Positions 16,783 through 25,791 of a DNA stretch of 64,000 nt are shown in pieces. Source of the DNA: Veillonella criceti (GTDB taxonomy: Bacteria > Bacillota > Negativicutes > Veillonellales > Veillonellaceae); NCBI RefSeq assembly GCF_900460315.1, contig NZ_UHIO01000001.1, forward strand, positions 1,517,501 through 1,581,500, in the 5' to 3' direction. Each line of letters starts with the position of its first letter. Position 1 is the stretch's first letter. The position numbers and the translations under genes were made by a program. Under the pieces are notes generated by a model, which was given only the letters and a program-made list of their open reading frames with translations, was not told the DNA's origin and did not search any database.

Positions 16783-17661
16783 ATGAATAAACTTACTAAA
16801 ACTGGCTATTTACTATTTTTACCAGCCATGCTATGTTTTCTCATATTTTATTATTGGCCACTAATCGTCAATATAGGCATGAGCTTTTTTTCCTGGAATA
16901 TGGTAAGTTCAAAAATTAAATTTGTTGGCTTAGATAATTATATAGATGTATTACAAAATGGAGAATTTTATTCTATCATCATTAATACTATATTATTTGT
17001 AGTGTTCTTATTGATTTTTAACTTCATACTTCCTTATATTTACTCTTATACCTTAGCGTATATATTAAAATATGGGAAAAATCTATATAAAATATTCTTT
17101 TTCATTCCTTCCCTCTTTAGTTTATCTGTAGCAAGTATTTTATTTTTATGGATCTACAATCCATTAGCCGGCCCTATTTTTACGATTCTACAAACCTTTG
17201 GCTTAGAATCACCTAGATGGTTAAAAGAACCTATTTTAGTTATCTTCTCTATCAGTCTCATTATTGCCTGGAAAGTATTTGGCTATAATTTTATTCTTAT
17301 GTTAGCCGCCATGATGTCAGTTTCAAAAGAAATGATTGAAGCTGCTCGCTTAGAAGGGGCTTCTGATTGGATGATTTTACGAAATATCATTATTCCACAA
17401 ACCTCCTCTTCTGCGATTTATGTCTTTGTTATAACTGTAGTATTTGGCCTACAGTATGTAATGATTCCTGTCAATATTCTCACGCAAGGTGGCCCAAATC
17501 AAGGCAGTGCTAACCTAGTATATGTAATATATCAATATGCTTTCGTCTTTTACCAAGTAGGCAAATCAGCAGCCTATGCGGTTGTTACTATGATTCTATT
17601 CGTACTCTTTGCCTGGTGGCGTAATAAAGTATTAGACAAGAAGGTTTACTATGAAAACTAA
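16783..17661 (+). CDS. Carbohydrate-type ABC permease, UgpA-like
   Basis: First inner-membrane subunit, 292 aa, with six membrane spans (the first at about residues 10-30, GYLLFLPAMLCFLIFYYWPL). The ATPase-docking EAA loop is EAARLEGASDWMILRNIIIPQ at about residues 187-207. GGPNQGSANLVYVIYQYAF is a family hallmark after it. CGAGG lies ahead of the ATG. It overlaps the next permease gene by 11 bases. Confidence 0.9.
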   Translation: MNKLTKTGYLLFLPAMLCFLIFYYWPLIVNIGMSFFSWNMVSSKIKFVGLDNYIDVLQNGEFYSIIINTILFVVFLLIFNFILPYIYSYTLAYILKYGKNLYKIFFFIPSLFSLSVASILFLWIYNPLAGPIFTILQTFGLESPRWLKEPILVIFSISLIIAWKVFGYNFILMLAAMMSVSKEMIEAARLEGASDWMILRNIIIPQTSSSAIYVFVITVVFGLQYVMIPVNILTQGGPNQGSANLVYVIYQYAFVFYQVGKSAAYAVVTMILFVLFAWWRNKVLDKKVYYEN

Positions 17662-18478
17662 TGTAAAAAAAGAACTACTGGGCCATATATTTTTAATCCT
17701 TTCTCTAATAATTTGCTTATGGCCTATCATTTTCTTATTATCAGCCTCCTTTAAAGATCTAAACCAAATCTTCCAATATCCGCTCAATCCCTTACCGGAA
17801 AACCCAACCTGGGCTAACTATACAACCGTATTAGAGCGATTCCCCATCTTTCAATTTACAGGAAATACATTCTTTATCGCTATTACGGTGACTCTATTTA
17901 AAATTATAACTAGTCTTTTAGCTGGCTTTGGCTTTGTGTATTACCGCTTCAAAGGCCGAGAATTTCTATTCAATTCGATGGTGCTTACCTTCTTCATTCC
18001 TATGTCCGTATTAATTATGCCTAACTATCTTCTCATATCCTCTATCGGTTTATTAGATACTGCCTTTGGCGTAATCCTAGTAGAAATGGTAGATGGTATG
18101 GGCATATTCCTTATGCGTCAAACGATGAGAAGCATTCCCAAAAGTATCTTTGAATCCGCCATTCTCGAAGGCGCTTCACCCCTTTACATTCTTTGGCATA
18201 TTATAATGCCCCTTGTGCGCCCTTCCATCATCTCTATTAGTATTATGTTCTTTATTAACGCTTGGAACGAATACTTTTGGCCCTTACTCATATTAAAAAG
18301 TAAATCAGAATATACCTTAGCCTTAGCGCTCCCTATGTTTATTAGTGCTGAAGGGGGCAGTGAGTGGGGCTTAGCCATGGCTTTGGCCGTCTTAACTAGC
18401 CTCTTACCGTTTATCTTATTTATCATTTGTCAAAAATATATTCTTAACACATTTATTCAAGCAGGAGTGAAAGGATAA
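17651..18478 (+). CDS. Carbohydrate-type ABC permease, UgpE-like
   Basis: Second inner-membrane subunit, 275 aa. Six spans, beginning IFLILSLIICLWPIIFLLSASF. The conserved loop ESAILEGASPLYILWHIIMPLVRPS is the EAA docking motif, and FINAWNEYFWPLLIL is typical of this family. The start lies inside the preceding gene and the stop shares one base with the ATPase start (TAATG), so the three are translationally coupled. Confidence 0.9.
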   Translation: MKTNVKKELLGHIFLILSLIICLWPIIFLLSASFKDLNQIFQYPLNPLPENPTWANYTTVLERFPIFQFTGNTFFIAITVTLFKIITSLLAGFGFVYYRFKGREFLFNSMVLTFFIPMSVLIMPNYLLISSIGLLDTAFGVILVEMVDGMGIFLMRQTMRSIPKSIFESAILEGASPLYILWHIIMPLVRPSIISISIMFFINAWNEYFWPLLILKSKSEYTLALALPMFISAEGGSEWGLAMALAVLTSLLPFILFIICQKYILNTFIQAGVKG

Positions 18479-19551
18479 TGCATAATATTGTATTTGATAC
18501 AGTTACTAAATCGTATCATGGAAAAGAAATCATTAAGCAACTAAACTTTGAAATCAAAGAAGGGGAGCGCGTTGTTCTACTCGGCCCATCTGGCTCTGGT
18601 AAAAGTACCACCTTACGTATGATTGCTGGTTTAGAAACGATTACATCGGGTCAACTTTTTATGGGTAATACTTGTGTAAATGATATCCCTCCAGGCGACC
18701 GCAATATTGCTATGGTATTTCAAAATTATGCTCTATTTCCTCATTTCAATGTGTGGGATAATATCGTATTTGGCTTAAAACTTCAAAAACTACCACAGTC
18801 TGAAATAGAATTACGTACCAAAGCGGCTATTGATATGCTTAACCTTACTGGCTATGAACATCGATTAATACAATCCTTATCTGGTGGTCAAAAACAACGT
18901 GTAGCCCTATGTCGTGCTATTGTAAAACAATCGCCGTACTTTTTGCTGGATGAACCATTAGCCAATTTAGATGCGCAGTTACGTCAACATGCACGCCAAG
19001 AGCTCATAAAGATTCATGAAAGTTGTAATTCCACTATGATTTATGTCACCCATGACCAAATAGAAGCCATGACAATTGGCCAGCGTATTGCTATCCTCCA
19101 TGAAGGAATTTTACAACAATTTGGCAACCCCCAAGAAGTCTATAATCAACCAGCTAACACCTTTGTTGCCTCCTTTATAGGAACACCAGCTATGAACTTA
19201 TGGGAACTCCCTGTTACAAATGGCCAACTTCACCTAGGATCCACCACACTTGATTTACCAGATACTATTACGGATAACTCTATTATCCTAGGTATTCGCC
19301 CTGAAAAACTAAAAATAGTTCCTTCTGAAACAGCATTATTACATGGTAAATGTCAATACATAGAAAATATTGGTCATATTCAAAATTGCTTATTAGATTT
19401 TTCAAATGATTTAAAAGGTTTCATCCAAATTCCTAGTATGAATGCACAAGTACAGCTTGATGAACAACTCGGTATAACCTTCAATTTAGCAGATGCCTGT
19501 TTCTTTGATTCCCAAACCAAACAAAATCTTCAATATAAACTAACACACTAA
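18478..19551 (+). CDS. Carbohydrate-type ABC ATP-binding protein, UgpC/MsmK-like
   Basis: ATPase of the importer, 357 aa. Walker A GPSGSGKST is at about residues 36-44, the Q-loop in VFQNYALFPH, the signature LSGGQKQR at about 133-140 and Walker B YFLLDEPLANLD at about 152-163. A C-terminal TOBE-type regulatory region (GIRPEKLKIVPSE) follows the nucleotide-binding domain, as in UgpC and MalK. Being the only such ATPase in the window, it might also serve other importers. Confidence 0.92.
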   Translation: MHNIVFDTVTKSYHGKEIIKQLNFEIKEGERVVLLGPSGSGKSTTLRMIAGLETITSGQLFMGNTCVNDIPPGDRNIAMVFQNYALFPHFNVWDNIVFGLKLQKLPQSEIELRTKAAIDMLNLTGYEHRLIQSLSGGQKQRVALCRAIVKQSPYFLLDEPLANLDAQLRQHARQELIKIHESCNSTMIYVTHDQIEAMTIGQRIAILHEGILQQFGNPQEVYNQPANTFVASFIGTPAMNLWELPVTNGQLHLGSTTLDLPDTITDNSIILGIRPEKLKIVPSETALLHGKCQYIENIGHIQNCLLDFSNDLKGFIQIPSMNAQVQLDEQLGITFNLADACFFDSQTKQNLQYKLTH

Positions 19552-19584
19552 CTCAAATTACATTTTAGATTATAAGGAGTTCCC

Positions 19585-20352
19585 ATGAATACACTTGCAA
19601 TTAGTGATCTTATATTTCCTGCCTTTGCTAAAAACCAACTAAAAAAGATTCCTCTATCCTATGGCCTCGAATATTTTATTGAATTTGGCTCTAATGCCTA
19701 TTGGGAACAGCTCTTTCCTCTATTAAATAGTGACCAACGCGCCATTTCATTACACGGACCTTGTGTAACTGTAAATCTAGCAGATCCATTGGATACACAA
19801 TATATGAATCAATTTAAAGAAGCTTTCACCATAGGAAAAAATATCCATGCCGATTTTGTTGTTGTTCATACCAATGAATTTTGGCTAGGTCATAGAACAG
19901 AATGTCAAGAATTAGTAATCAAACGGTTACAAGAACTAGCTGCATTTACTCATTCAATCAATGGTCCCCTTATGGCGGTTGAAAATGTAGGTCTTCACGA
20001 AAATAATTTATTTAACGAAAGTGAGTACATATCCTTATTTGAAACCATTCCCCATATTGTGTCTATCATTGATGTTGGTCATGCCAATGTAAATAACTGG
20101 GATTTACACCATGTAATAAAAACCCTAAACTCTAAAATTGTAGCCTTTCATTTACATGATAATGATGGTCAACGGGATCAACACCAACCAATCAATACGG
20201 GTACCATTAACTGGCCTGAATTATTTCAAACCATACATACCTATGCCCCTAATGCTACTAAAGTCTTAGAATATGCAAATGGAAGTTTTGCTAATAGCAA
20301 CGATTTATTGCAACATATAATGACTCTTCAAGATATGCTAACCATAAAATAA
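19585..20352 (+). CDS. Sugar phosphate isomerase/epimerase-like TIM-barrel protein (AP endonuclease 2 fold)
   Basis: 255 aa. It shows the strand-end metal ligands of xylose-isomerase-like TIM barrels: SLHGPC (about 53), VVHTNE (about 94), AVENVG (about 133), IIDVGHANVN (about 161), FHLHDNDG (about 190) and a final VLEYANG glutamate. It is 33 bases after the ATPase gene and so is probably cotranscribed. In Ugp systems a phosphodiesterase (UgpQ) usually takes this place; this protein is not of that family but may process the imported compound. The reaction is unknown. Confidence 0.8.
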   Translation: MNTLAISDLIFPAFAKNQLKKIPLSYGLEYFIEFGSNAYWEQLFPLLNSDQRAISLHGPCVTVNLADPLDTQYMNQFKEAFTIGKNIHADFVVVHTNEFWLGHRTECQELVIKRLQELAAFTHSINGPLMAVENVGLHENNLFNESEYISLFETIPHIVSIIDVGHANVNNWDLHHVIKTLNSKIVAFHLHDNDGQRDQHQPINTGTINWPELFQTIHTYAPNATKVLEYANGSFANSNDLLQHIMTLQDMLTIK

Positions 20353-20400
20353 GTTTTATCCTGCAACCCTAAATTTCGTATTAGTACATTGTTTTCCCTT

Positions 20401-20455
20401 ATATCTTAAAAAATATCTTAAAATATATACTAAAATATATACCAGAATATATACT
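20401..20455. repeat. Imperfect short AT-rich repeats
   Basis: Variants of AAAATATATAC(T/C)A and ATATCTTAAAA repeat four to five times in the gap between convergent genes. Low-complexity; no gene seen. Confidence 0.5.
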
Positions 20456-20522
20456 AAAAAGCATCTTACTATATAAGCGTATCCTAGCTACGCCTAAAAA
20501 TTAAAGTAAGATGCTTTTTGCT
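20456..20522. terminator. Bidirectional terminator between convergent genes
   Basis: AAAAAGCATCTTACT pairs with AGTAAGATGCTTTTT (15 bp); an inner GCGTA/TACGC hairpin sits in the loop. It serves the TIM-barrel gene and the opposing sulfatase gene. Confidence 0.85.
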
Positions 20523-20539
20523 TTTTATATACTATACGT

Positions 20540-22525
20540 CTACAACGCATTCCCTCGTTTCACACGCCAAATAGCGATTGTACGAAGTTCATCAATCTTT
20601 TGTCGATACGTTTCTGACAAATCGTCTTTTTGCTCATGATATCCAGCAGTATCTAGCCATAATTCATGATTAAAGACAAAAATTGTTGATTCAAAAATAC
20701 TCGGTACTAAGCTTTCATACGTATCACCATACCGTCCTACTAATTCAGCTAGTGTAGGCGCTATTTGCAGAGAACTAGCAAATGTATTTGTTATCCCAAA
20801 TCCAGTAGCCACGCCCTTTTCAGAAGCTAACCAATTAGCATCTATACCCGCTCCATAAAATATAATAGGAATTCCTGAATTGGTACGGCGATCTACTTCT
20901 TTAGCAAAGGTAAACCGTTCTCCATGATCACCTGTGATTACAAACAAAGTACGAGGATCTAATGTTTGTGCTCGTTTCACGAACTGTCCCATCATTTGAT
21001 CAGCATACCAAATATGCCCCAATTCAACAATTCGTTTTGAATCATCAGGCAATTCTTTAATACCAGTATTCATTACCTTCGTAGTATCAAAACCAGCTAC
21101 CTCTAAATCAATATCATAGGGTGGATGATTGCTAGTGGTCAAAATAAAGTGAAATATCTTCTCGCCTTTATGCTGAGCCATATAGGTTTCCACTTCTTTA
21201 AACAACACACCATCAGGAACACCCCAAGCATTCCCTGATTTTTGTGAAAAGGAACCGACATCGTGAAACTCATCAAAATTCTGGGCCAATACAAAATTGC
21301 GCACATCCTGCCAAGCGCCAAAACCACCGTACCAAAATACCGTTTTATAGCCTAACCGCTTCATTGTTGCCGCAATACCAAAACCATATTTTTCTTTATA
21401 AGACTCCCTTTCATAGTTTTCATACAGCCCTGTACTCGGTAAGCCTGTGACATAACCATTAACGGCAGGCATTGTCCCCGTGCCATGTGCTAATCCTTGT
21501 AAAAATAAACTATGTGATGATTGAGCCAATGCTTTACCTTCACTCACTAAATAATCACCAGGCCCTTTAAAGGTATCTAAAAATGGCCAAAGTGCATAGC
21601 TCTCACCTAATACTAATACAACGGTCTTAGGTTGTTCTTTTAACCGCGGTGTCACTACAGTATGCGTAAAAGCCTCATCAATATGTTTTGCCTGTGGATT
21701 CCCGCCATTATTGGCTATATACTCTTTTAATTTTGTTTCAGAAATATCTAATTTAACTGCTTGTGCTAACCGTTTTTCACTAGCATATACTCGATACAAA
21801 GCTTGCCCATCATCCAGTACTGCTTCATTTAATACTTGTGAAGAGAATCGACCTGCATTTTCCCAATTAATAGAGCTACTATAAGTAAATGCACCACCAA
21901 ATCGTAAAAATACAGCACTCATTGCCAATATAAGAAGAATTCCTGCCGTACGCCCTATAAGTTCTTTTTTAGACGTAGGTGCTAATGCCTGTAACCAATG
22001 TATTGTTCGCGGACATTGATAATCAATCCAACGCCAAGCACACCACCCTAAAATAGCGCCCACTACTAATGCTACCGGTAATCGCCACAACAGACCATAG
22101 GTATCAATAGCCGTCATCAATATAGCATACCAATCATCATTTACCCCATTAATTAACATGCGATTAAAACCAGAATTAAAAATAGTAAAATACGGAATGC
22201 GTACAAAGAAAAGAAGTGTGAATACAAGGGTGCCACCATAAGCTAACAAACCGCGCAAGAATTGACGCGGCCATTTGGCCCATAATGTGTATGGAACTGT
22301 AATCCCAAAAAATCCCAGAGCCATAAATAGGCCTGCTGTTTTTAAACTAATGCGCAAGCCATACCACATAGTTAATACCCAATCAGTCATAGTCACACTA
22401 TCATGTAACTGATTGCTAAATATAACAATAAATACCAAACGAAATAGGCTGAATAATACAATAAACCAGCCTAATGTTTTCACATCTTGTAATACACCTT
22501 GTGTGAAACGATTAAATCTAGCCAT
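20540..22525 (-). CDS. LTA synthase-family sulfatase/phosphoglycerol transferase
   Basis: 661 aa. Five hydrophobic spans occupy about residues 15-215, then an alkaline-phosphatase-fold domain faces the periplasm. Candidate metal and catalytic residues are visible: VLVLGESYALW, the likely nucleophile threonine in GTGTMPAVNG, and the metal-binding FVITGDHGERF. Family members transfer phosphoglycerol from phosphatidylglycerol to lipoteichoic acid or to periplasmic glucans (MdoB). In a diderm without classical lipoteichoic acid the acceptor is more likely a glycan or envelope component. It is a single gene, divergent from patB. Confidence 0.87.
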   Translation of the reverse strand: MARFNRFTQGVLQDVKTLGWFIVLFSLFRLVFIVIFSNQLHDSVTMTDWVLTMWYGLRISLKTAGLFMALGFFGITVPYTLWAKWPRQFLRGLLAYGGTLVFTLLFFVRIPYFTIFNSGFNRMLINGVNDDWYAILMTAIDTYGLLWRLPVALVVGAILGWCAWRWIDYQCPRTIHWLQALAPTSKKELIGRTAGILLILAMSAVFLRFGGAFTYSSSINWENAGRFSSQVLNEAVLDDGQALYRVYASEKRLAQAVKLDISETKLKEYIANNGGNPQAKHIDEAFTHTVVTPRLKEQPKTVVLVLGESYALWPFLDTFKGPGDYLVSEGKALAQSSHSLFLQGLAHGTGTMPAVNGYVTGLPSTGLYENYERESYKEKYGFGIAATMKRLGYKTVFWYGGFGAWQDVRNFVLAQNFDEFHDVGSFSQKSGNAWGVPDGVLFKEVETYMAQHKGEKIFHFILTTSNHPPYDIDLEVAGFDTTKVMNTGIKELPDDSKRIVELGHIWYADQMMGQFVKRAQTLDPRTLFVITGDHGERFTFAKEVDRRTNSGIPIIFYGAGIDANWLASEKGVATGFGITNTFASSLQIAPTLAELVGRYGDTYESLVPSIFESTIFVFNHELWLDTAGYHEQKDDLSETYRQKIDELRTIAIWRVKRGNAL

Positions 22526-22629
22526 TCATAAAACTCCTTATATTGTACTAATTACTAGTGAGCGACCTAATCCAAACTATATTCACCAGTAATTTCACAT
22601 TATATATCTGATTTATTATATCACCTCCT

Positions 22630-22658
22630 TTATTCTTTTAACATCTATTTGCTATAAT
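22630..22658 (+). promoter_or_regulatory. Promoter of the MalY/PatB gene
   Basis: TTATTC (22630-22635), 17-base spacer ending in TGC, TATAAT (22653-22658): an extended -10 promoter close to the start codon at 22688. Confidence 0.6.
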
Positions 22659-22687
22659 GAAATCAGTTCTTATTAGGAGGTGAATAT

Positions 22688-23890
22688 ATGTCACAACGAC
22701 TGACAAAAGAAGAATTTTTACACCGTTACGCCCTTGATCGACGCGGCACCAATAGCGTAAAATGGGATGCGTTAGCGCAACGTTTTAATACAACTGATGT
22801 ACTGCCTCTTTGGGTCGCTGACATGGATTTTAAAGTACCAGAAACAGTGACTGATGCATTAACAACCCGTATTCAACAAGGTGCTTTTGGCTATTCCCTA
22901 ATTAGCCCTACCTACCACCAGACTTTTATTGATTGGTTAACTCATCATCATGGCTATACACCTAAAAAAGGCTGGCTTCGTTTCACTAATGGTACTATTA
23001 CTACGCTGTTTTGGATTCTTCATGCCTTTACTAAGCCTAAAGACGCTATTATGATGCTAAGTCCTGTATACTATCCATTCTTCAGCACACCACAAGATAC
23101 TGATCATATCCCCATTTGTAGCGAATTACAACGCGATGAAACGGGTCGCTACTACATTAATTTTGAAGAGGTAGAACAAAAAATTAAAGAACATAATGTA
23201 AAGCTCTTTATTCTTTGTAATCCTCATAATCCTGTAAGTCGCCTATGGTCTGAAGAAGAATTAACTCGCTTATTTACTCTTTGTGAACAATATAATGTTC
23301 TCATAATCAGTGATGAAATCCATCAAGATTTTCACTTTGATACGTTTATCCCTGCACTAAAAGTCCAAGAGGGGCGTTTCAGCAATTCCATCATTACCAT
23401 TACCAGTGCCTCTAAGACATTTAATTTAGCTTCCTTGCCAGTAGCGCATGTGATTATTCCTAACAAAGAACATCGCCATATCTTTGATGCGTATGTAAAA
23501 ACTATCGATCATACACAATTATCAGTCCTCAACTTAGTTGCTACTGAAACGGCGTATCAAACCGGCGATATATGGCTTACGGGCCTATTAGCTACCATTC
23601 AAAGTAATTATGAATTGCTAAAAGACTTACTGTTAGCTAAAGCTCCGAATATAAAGTTTACGCCTCTCGAAGCCACCTATTTAGCTTGGCTTGACTTTAA
23701 TGCCTATATAAAACCGGATGAACTGGATGATTTTCTTATCAAAGAGTGTCGTGTAGGTGTTAACACAAGTGCAAATTTCGCACCTGCTACACCAGGTTTT
23801 GGACGTTTCAACCTAGCTGCTCATCCTGATACAATAAAAGAAGCAGCAAACCGAATTATTCAAGGCTTACTGCATCGAAATCTTATATAG
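22688..23890 (+). CDS. PLP-dependent cystathionine beta-lyase, MalY/PatB family
   Basis: 400 aa fold-type I PLP enzyme. The lysine that binds the cofactor is in SASKTFNLASLPVAHVI (about residues 238-254). LPLWVADMDFKVPETVTDAL near residues 37-56 and LCNPHNPVSR are typical of MalY/PatB. It splits cystathionine or cysteine, releasing homocysteine or H2S with pyruvate and ammonia. In the wider window it could supply homocysteine to MetH. AGGAGGTG precedes the ATG. A minor aminotransferase activity cannot be excluded. Confidence 0.9.
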   Translation: MSQRLTKEEFLHRYALDRRGTNSVKWDALAQRFNTTDVLPLWVADMDFKVPETVTDALTTRIQQGAFGYSLISPTYHQTFIDWLTHHHGYTPKKGWLRFTNGTITTLFWILHAFTKPKDAIMMLSPVYYPFFSTPQDTDHIPICSELQRDETGRYYINFEEVEQKIKEHNVKLFILCNPHNPVSRLWSEEELTRLFTLCEQYNVLIISDEIHQDFHFDTFIPALKVQEGRFSNSIITITSASKTFNLASLPVAHVIIPNKEHRHIFDAYVKTIDHTQLSVLNLVATETAYQTGDIWLTGLLATIQSNYELLKDLLLAKAPNIKFTPLEATYLAWLDFNAYIKPDELDDFLIKECRVGVNTSANFAPATPGFGRFNLAAHPDTIKEAANRIIQGLLHRNLI

Positions 23891-24060
23891 TCTCTGAAAT
23901 CTAAATAATCTCTAAGATCTAAATAATCTATAAAACGTATATAATATCAAACGATTAATTCGATAATACTCCTTGATACTATCAGCACAATTACGAATCC
24001 AAGATTGATACCCTATCAAACTATTGGAGTTATAGTGGGTTATAGTTCTAAATATGTATT

Positions 24061-24107
24061 AAAAAACCGTTGCCCTACGCAAATTGTAGAGCAACGGTCT
24101 TTTTTAT
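24061..24107. terminator. Bidirectional terminator
   Basis: ACCGTTGCCCTAC pairs with GTAGAGCAACGGT, flanked by A-run and T-run. Lies between the convergent lyase and GltD-like genes. The rest of the gap 23891-24060 holds only short repeats of TCTAAATAATCT and no gene. Confidence 0.85.
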
Positions 24108-24147
24108 TTAAATTAATAGCATTAACAGGCTAATCAATAATTACCGC

Positions 24148-25506
24148 TTATATATCACCTAAGAAACGTTTTGCTTCACAATAGTTAACCATACCTTCCA
24201 CTACTTTTTTAGCAGCACGCATAGCCAACACAACGGTAGCTGGTTTATGTACTACATCACCACCAGCGAATACCCCTTTGCGACTCGTCATACCATATGG
24301 CATTTCACGAGTTACTACATAACCATCTTTGTTAACCTCAATCCCATTACCAGGCCCCACTAAACGAGCATTTGGCTTATGACCAATGGCAATAATAATC
24401 TTATCAGCTGGAATGGTTTCATAATGGCCCGTCGGCTTAACCGAACCATCTTCTTGTGGCTCTTGCATTTCACAACGTAACCCTTCTACGACGCCCTCAC
24501 CCTCAACACTTGCTGGTGAAGCATAGAATTTAAATTCAACCCCTTCTTCTTTCGCCTCTTTATATTCTAAAGGATTCGCACTCATATTTTCTTCGCCACG
24601 ACGATAGGCAACCGTCACGGAAGCACCTAAACGAACACAAGTACGAGCCGCATCCATCGCTACATTACCAGCGCCAATAACAACTACCTTATCACCTTTT
24701 TGAACGGGAATATCATCATCCCCAACACGACCATTTTGATGTAATTGTACTGCTGTTAATAAAGCCATCGCTTGTAAAACGCCTGGCTTTTCATCACCAC
24801 GCATAGGTAATTCCATCGGTACATGGGTACCCGTAGCAATGAAAATCGCATCATAGCCTTCTTCAAATAAAGAATCAATCGTTTTATCTGGTCCAATAAT
24901 CGTATTACATTCAAAAGTAACGCCTAACGCTTTTAATCGGTTAATTTCACGATGCACAACTTCTTTACTTAAACGGAACGCGGGAATCCCATATAATAAA
25001 ATACCACCTGGTTCATCTTGCTTTTCAAAGATTGTAACTTCATAACCAAGCTTTGCCATATCACTAGCCACTGTTAATCCTGCCGGGCCAGAACCAATAA
25101 TACCAATTTTACCTTGGTCTTTAATAATTGGTTTCATACGACGAAGACCATGCAAACTTTCAAAATCAGCGGCAAATCGTTCTAATTTACCAATATTAAT
25201 CGGTTTGTTAGCTCGATTTAAAATACAATGCCCTTCACACTGTTTTTCACGAGGACAAACACGACCACATACAGCCGGCAAATTACTCCGTTCCCCAATA
25301 ATATCATTGGCTTCGCCAAAGTTACCACGAGCTATCGCTTGAATAAAACGAGGAATTTCATTTTCAATAGGGCAGCCTGTACGACATAACGGTTTAGCAC
25401 AATTTAAACAACGTTTAGCCTCTGCTAAGGCTTCCTCTAAGGTATAATCTCTATCTTCTGTATAACCAGCTTTAACAGCTTGTTCATTTCTATCTAATCC
25501 AACCAT
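24148..25506 (-). CDS. GltD-like NAD(P)H-dependent oxidoreductase (glutamate synthase small subunit family)
   Basis: About 452 aa. The N-terminal Fe-S domain has CLNCAKPLC..GCPIENEIP at about residues 34-53 and VCGRVCPREKQCEGHC further on. An FAD-binding IIGSGPAGLTVASDMAKLG follows at about 136, and a second Rossmann motif VVVIGAGNVAMDAARTC binds NAD(P)H. The start at 25506 follows AGAGGAGG; the in-frame extension to 25548 lacks a site. No glutamate synthase large subunit is adjacent, so this may be a homomeric glutamate synthase-like enzyme or electron-transfer subunit. Confidence 0.85.
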   Translation of the reverse strand: MVGLDRNEQAVKAGYTEDRDYTLEEALAEAKRCLNCAKPLCRTGCPIENEIPRFIQAIARGNFGEANDIIGERSNLPAVCGRVCPREKQCEGHCILNRANKPINIGKLERFAADFESLHGLRRMKPIIKDQGKIGIIGSGPAGLTVASDMAKLGYEVTIFEKQDEPGGILLYGIPAFRLSKEVVHREINRLKALGVTFECNTIIGPDKTIDSLFEEGYDAIFIATGTHVPMELPMRGDEKPGVLQAMALLTAVQLHQNGRVGDDDIPVQKGDKVVVIGAGNVAMDAARTCVRLGASVTVAYRRGEENMSANPLEYKEAKEEGVEFKFYASPASVEGEGVVEGLRCEMQEPQEDGSVKPTGHYETIPADKIIIAIGHKPNARLVGPGNGIEVNKDGYVVTREMPYGMTSRKGVFAGGDVVHKPATVVLAMRAAKKVVEGMVNYCEAKRFLGDI

Positions 25507-25654
25507 GGATAAACCTCCTCTATTTCTTCTTGTTGATGATTTCATCAATTTAGCTATATTTTACCTATCCCCTACAATATAAAATTAATTCTAATATACC
25601 ATAACGCCCATAGCTAGTAAATAGCTAGCCCCTCGCTTACCGTGCGAATAATAC

Positions 25655-25699
25655 CAAAAAAGTCGTCATTTGCTAATTTGACAACAAATGGCGACTTTT
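25655..25699 (-). terminator. Terminator of the serine-type transporter gene
   Basis: On the minus strand AAAAGTCGCCATTTG pairs with CAAATGACGACTTTTTT, ending in a U-run. Confidence 0.88.
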
Positions 25700-25791
25700 A
25701 GTTTAACTATTTACTTGTTTTTAAGTTTACCTAATTATTTTTAAAACAGTAACTATTATTTCTCTATATCCTTAATAATATATCACAAAAA

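Noticed and set aside
23891-24060. Repeated TCTAAATAATCT strings after the lyase gene
   Set aside because: Short, imperfect and AT-rich; not spaced like a CRISPR array and with no palindromic repeat.
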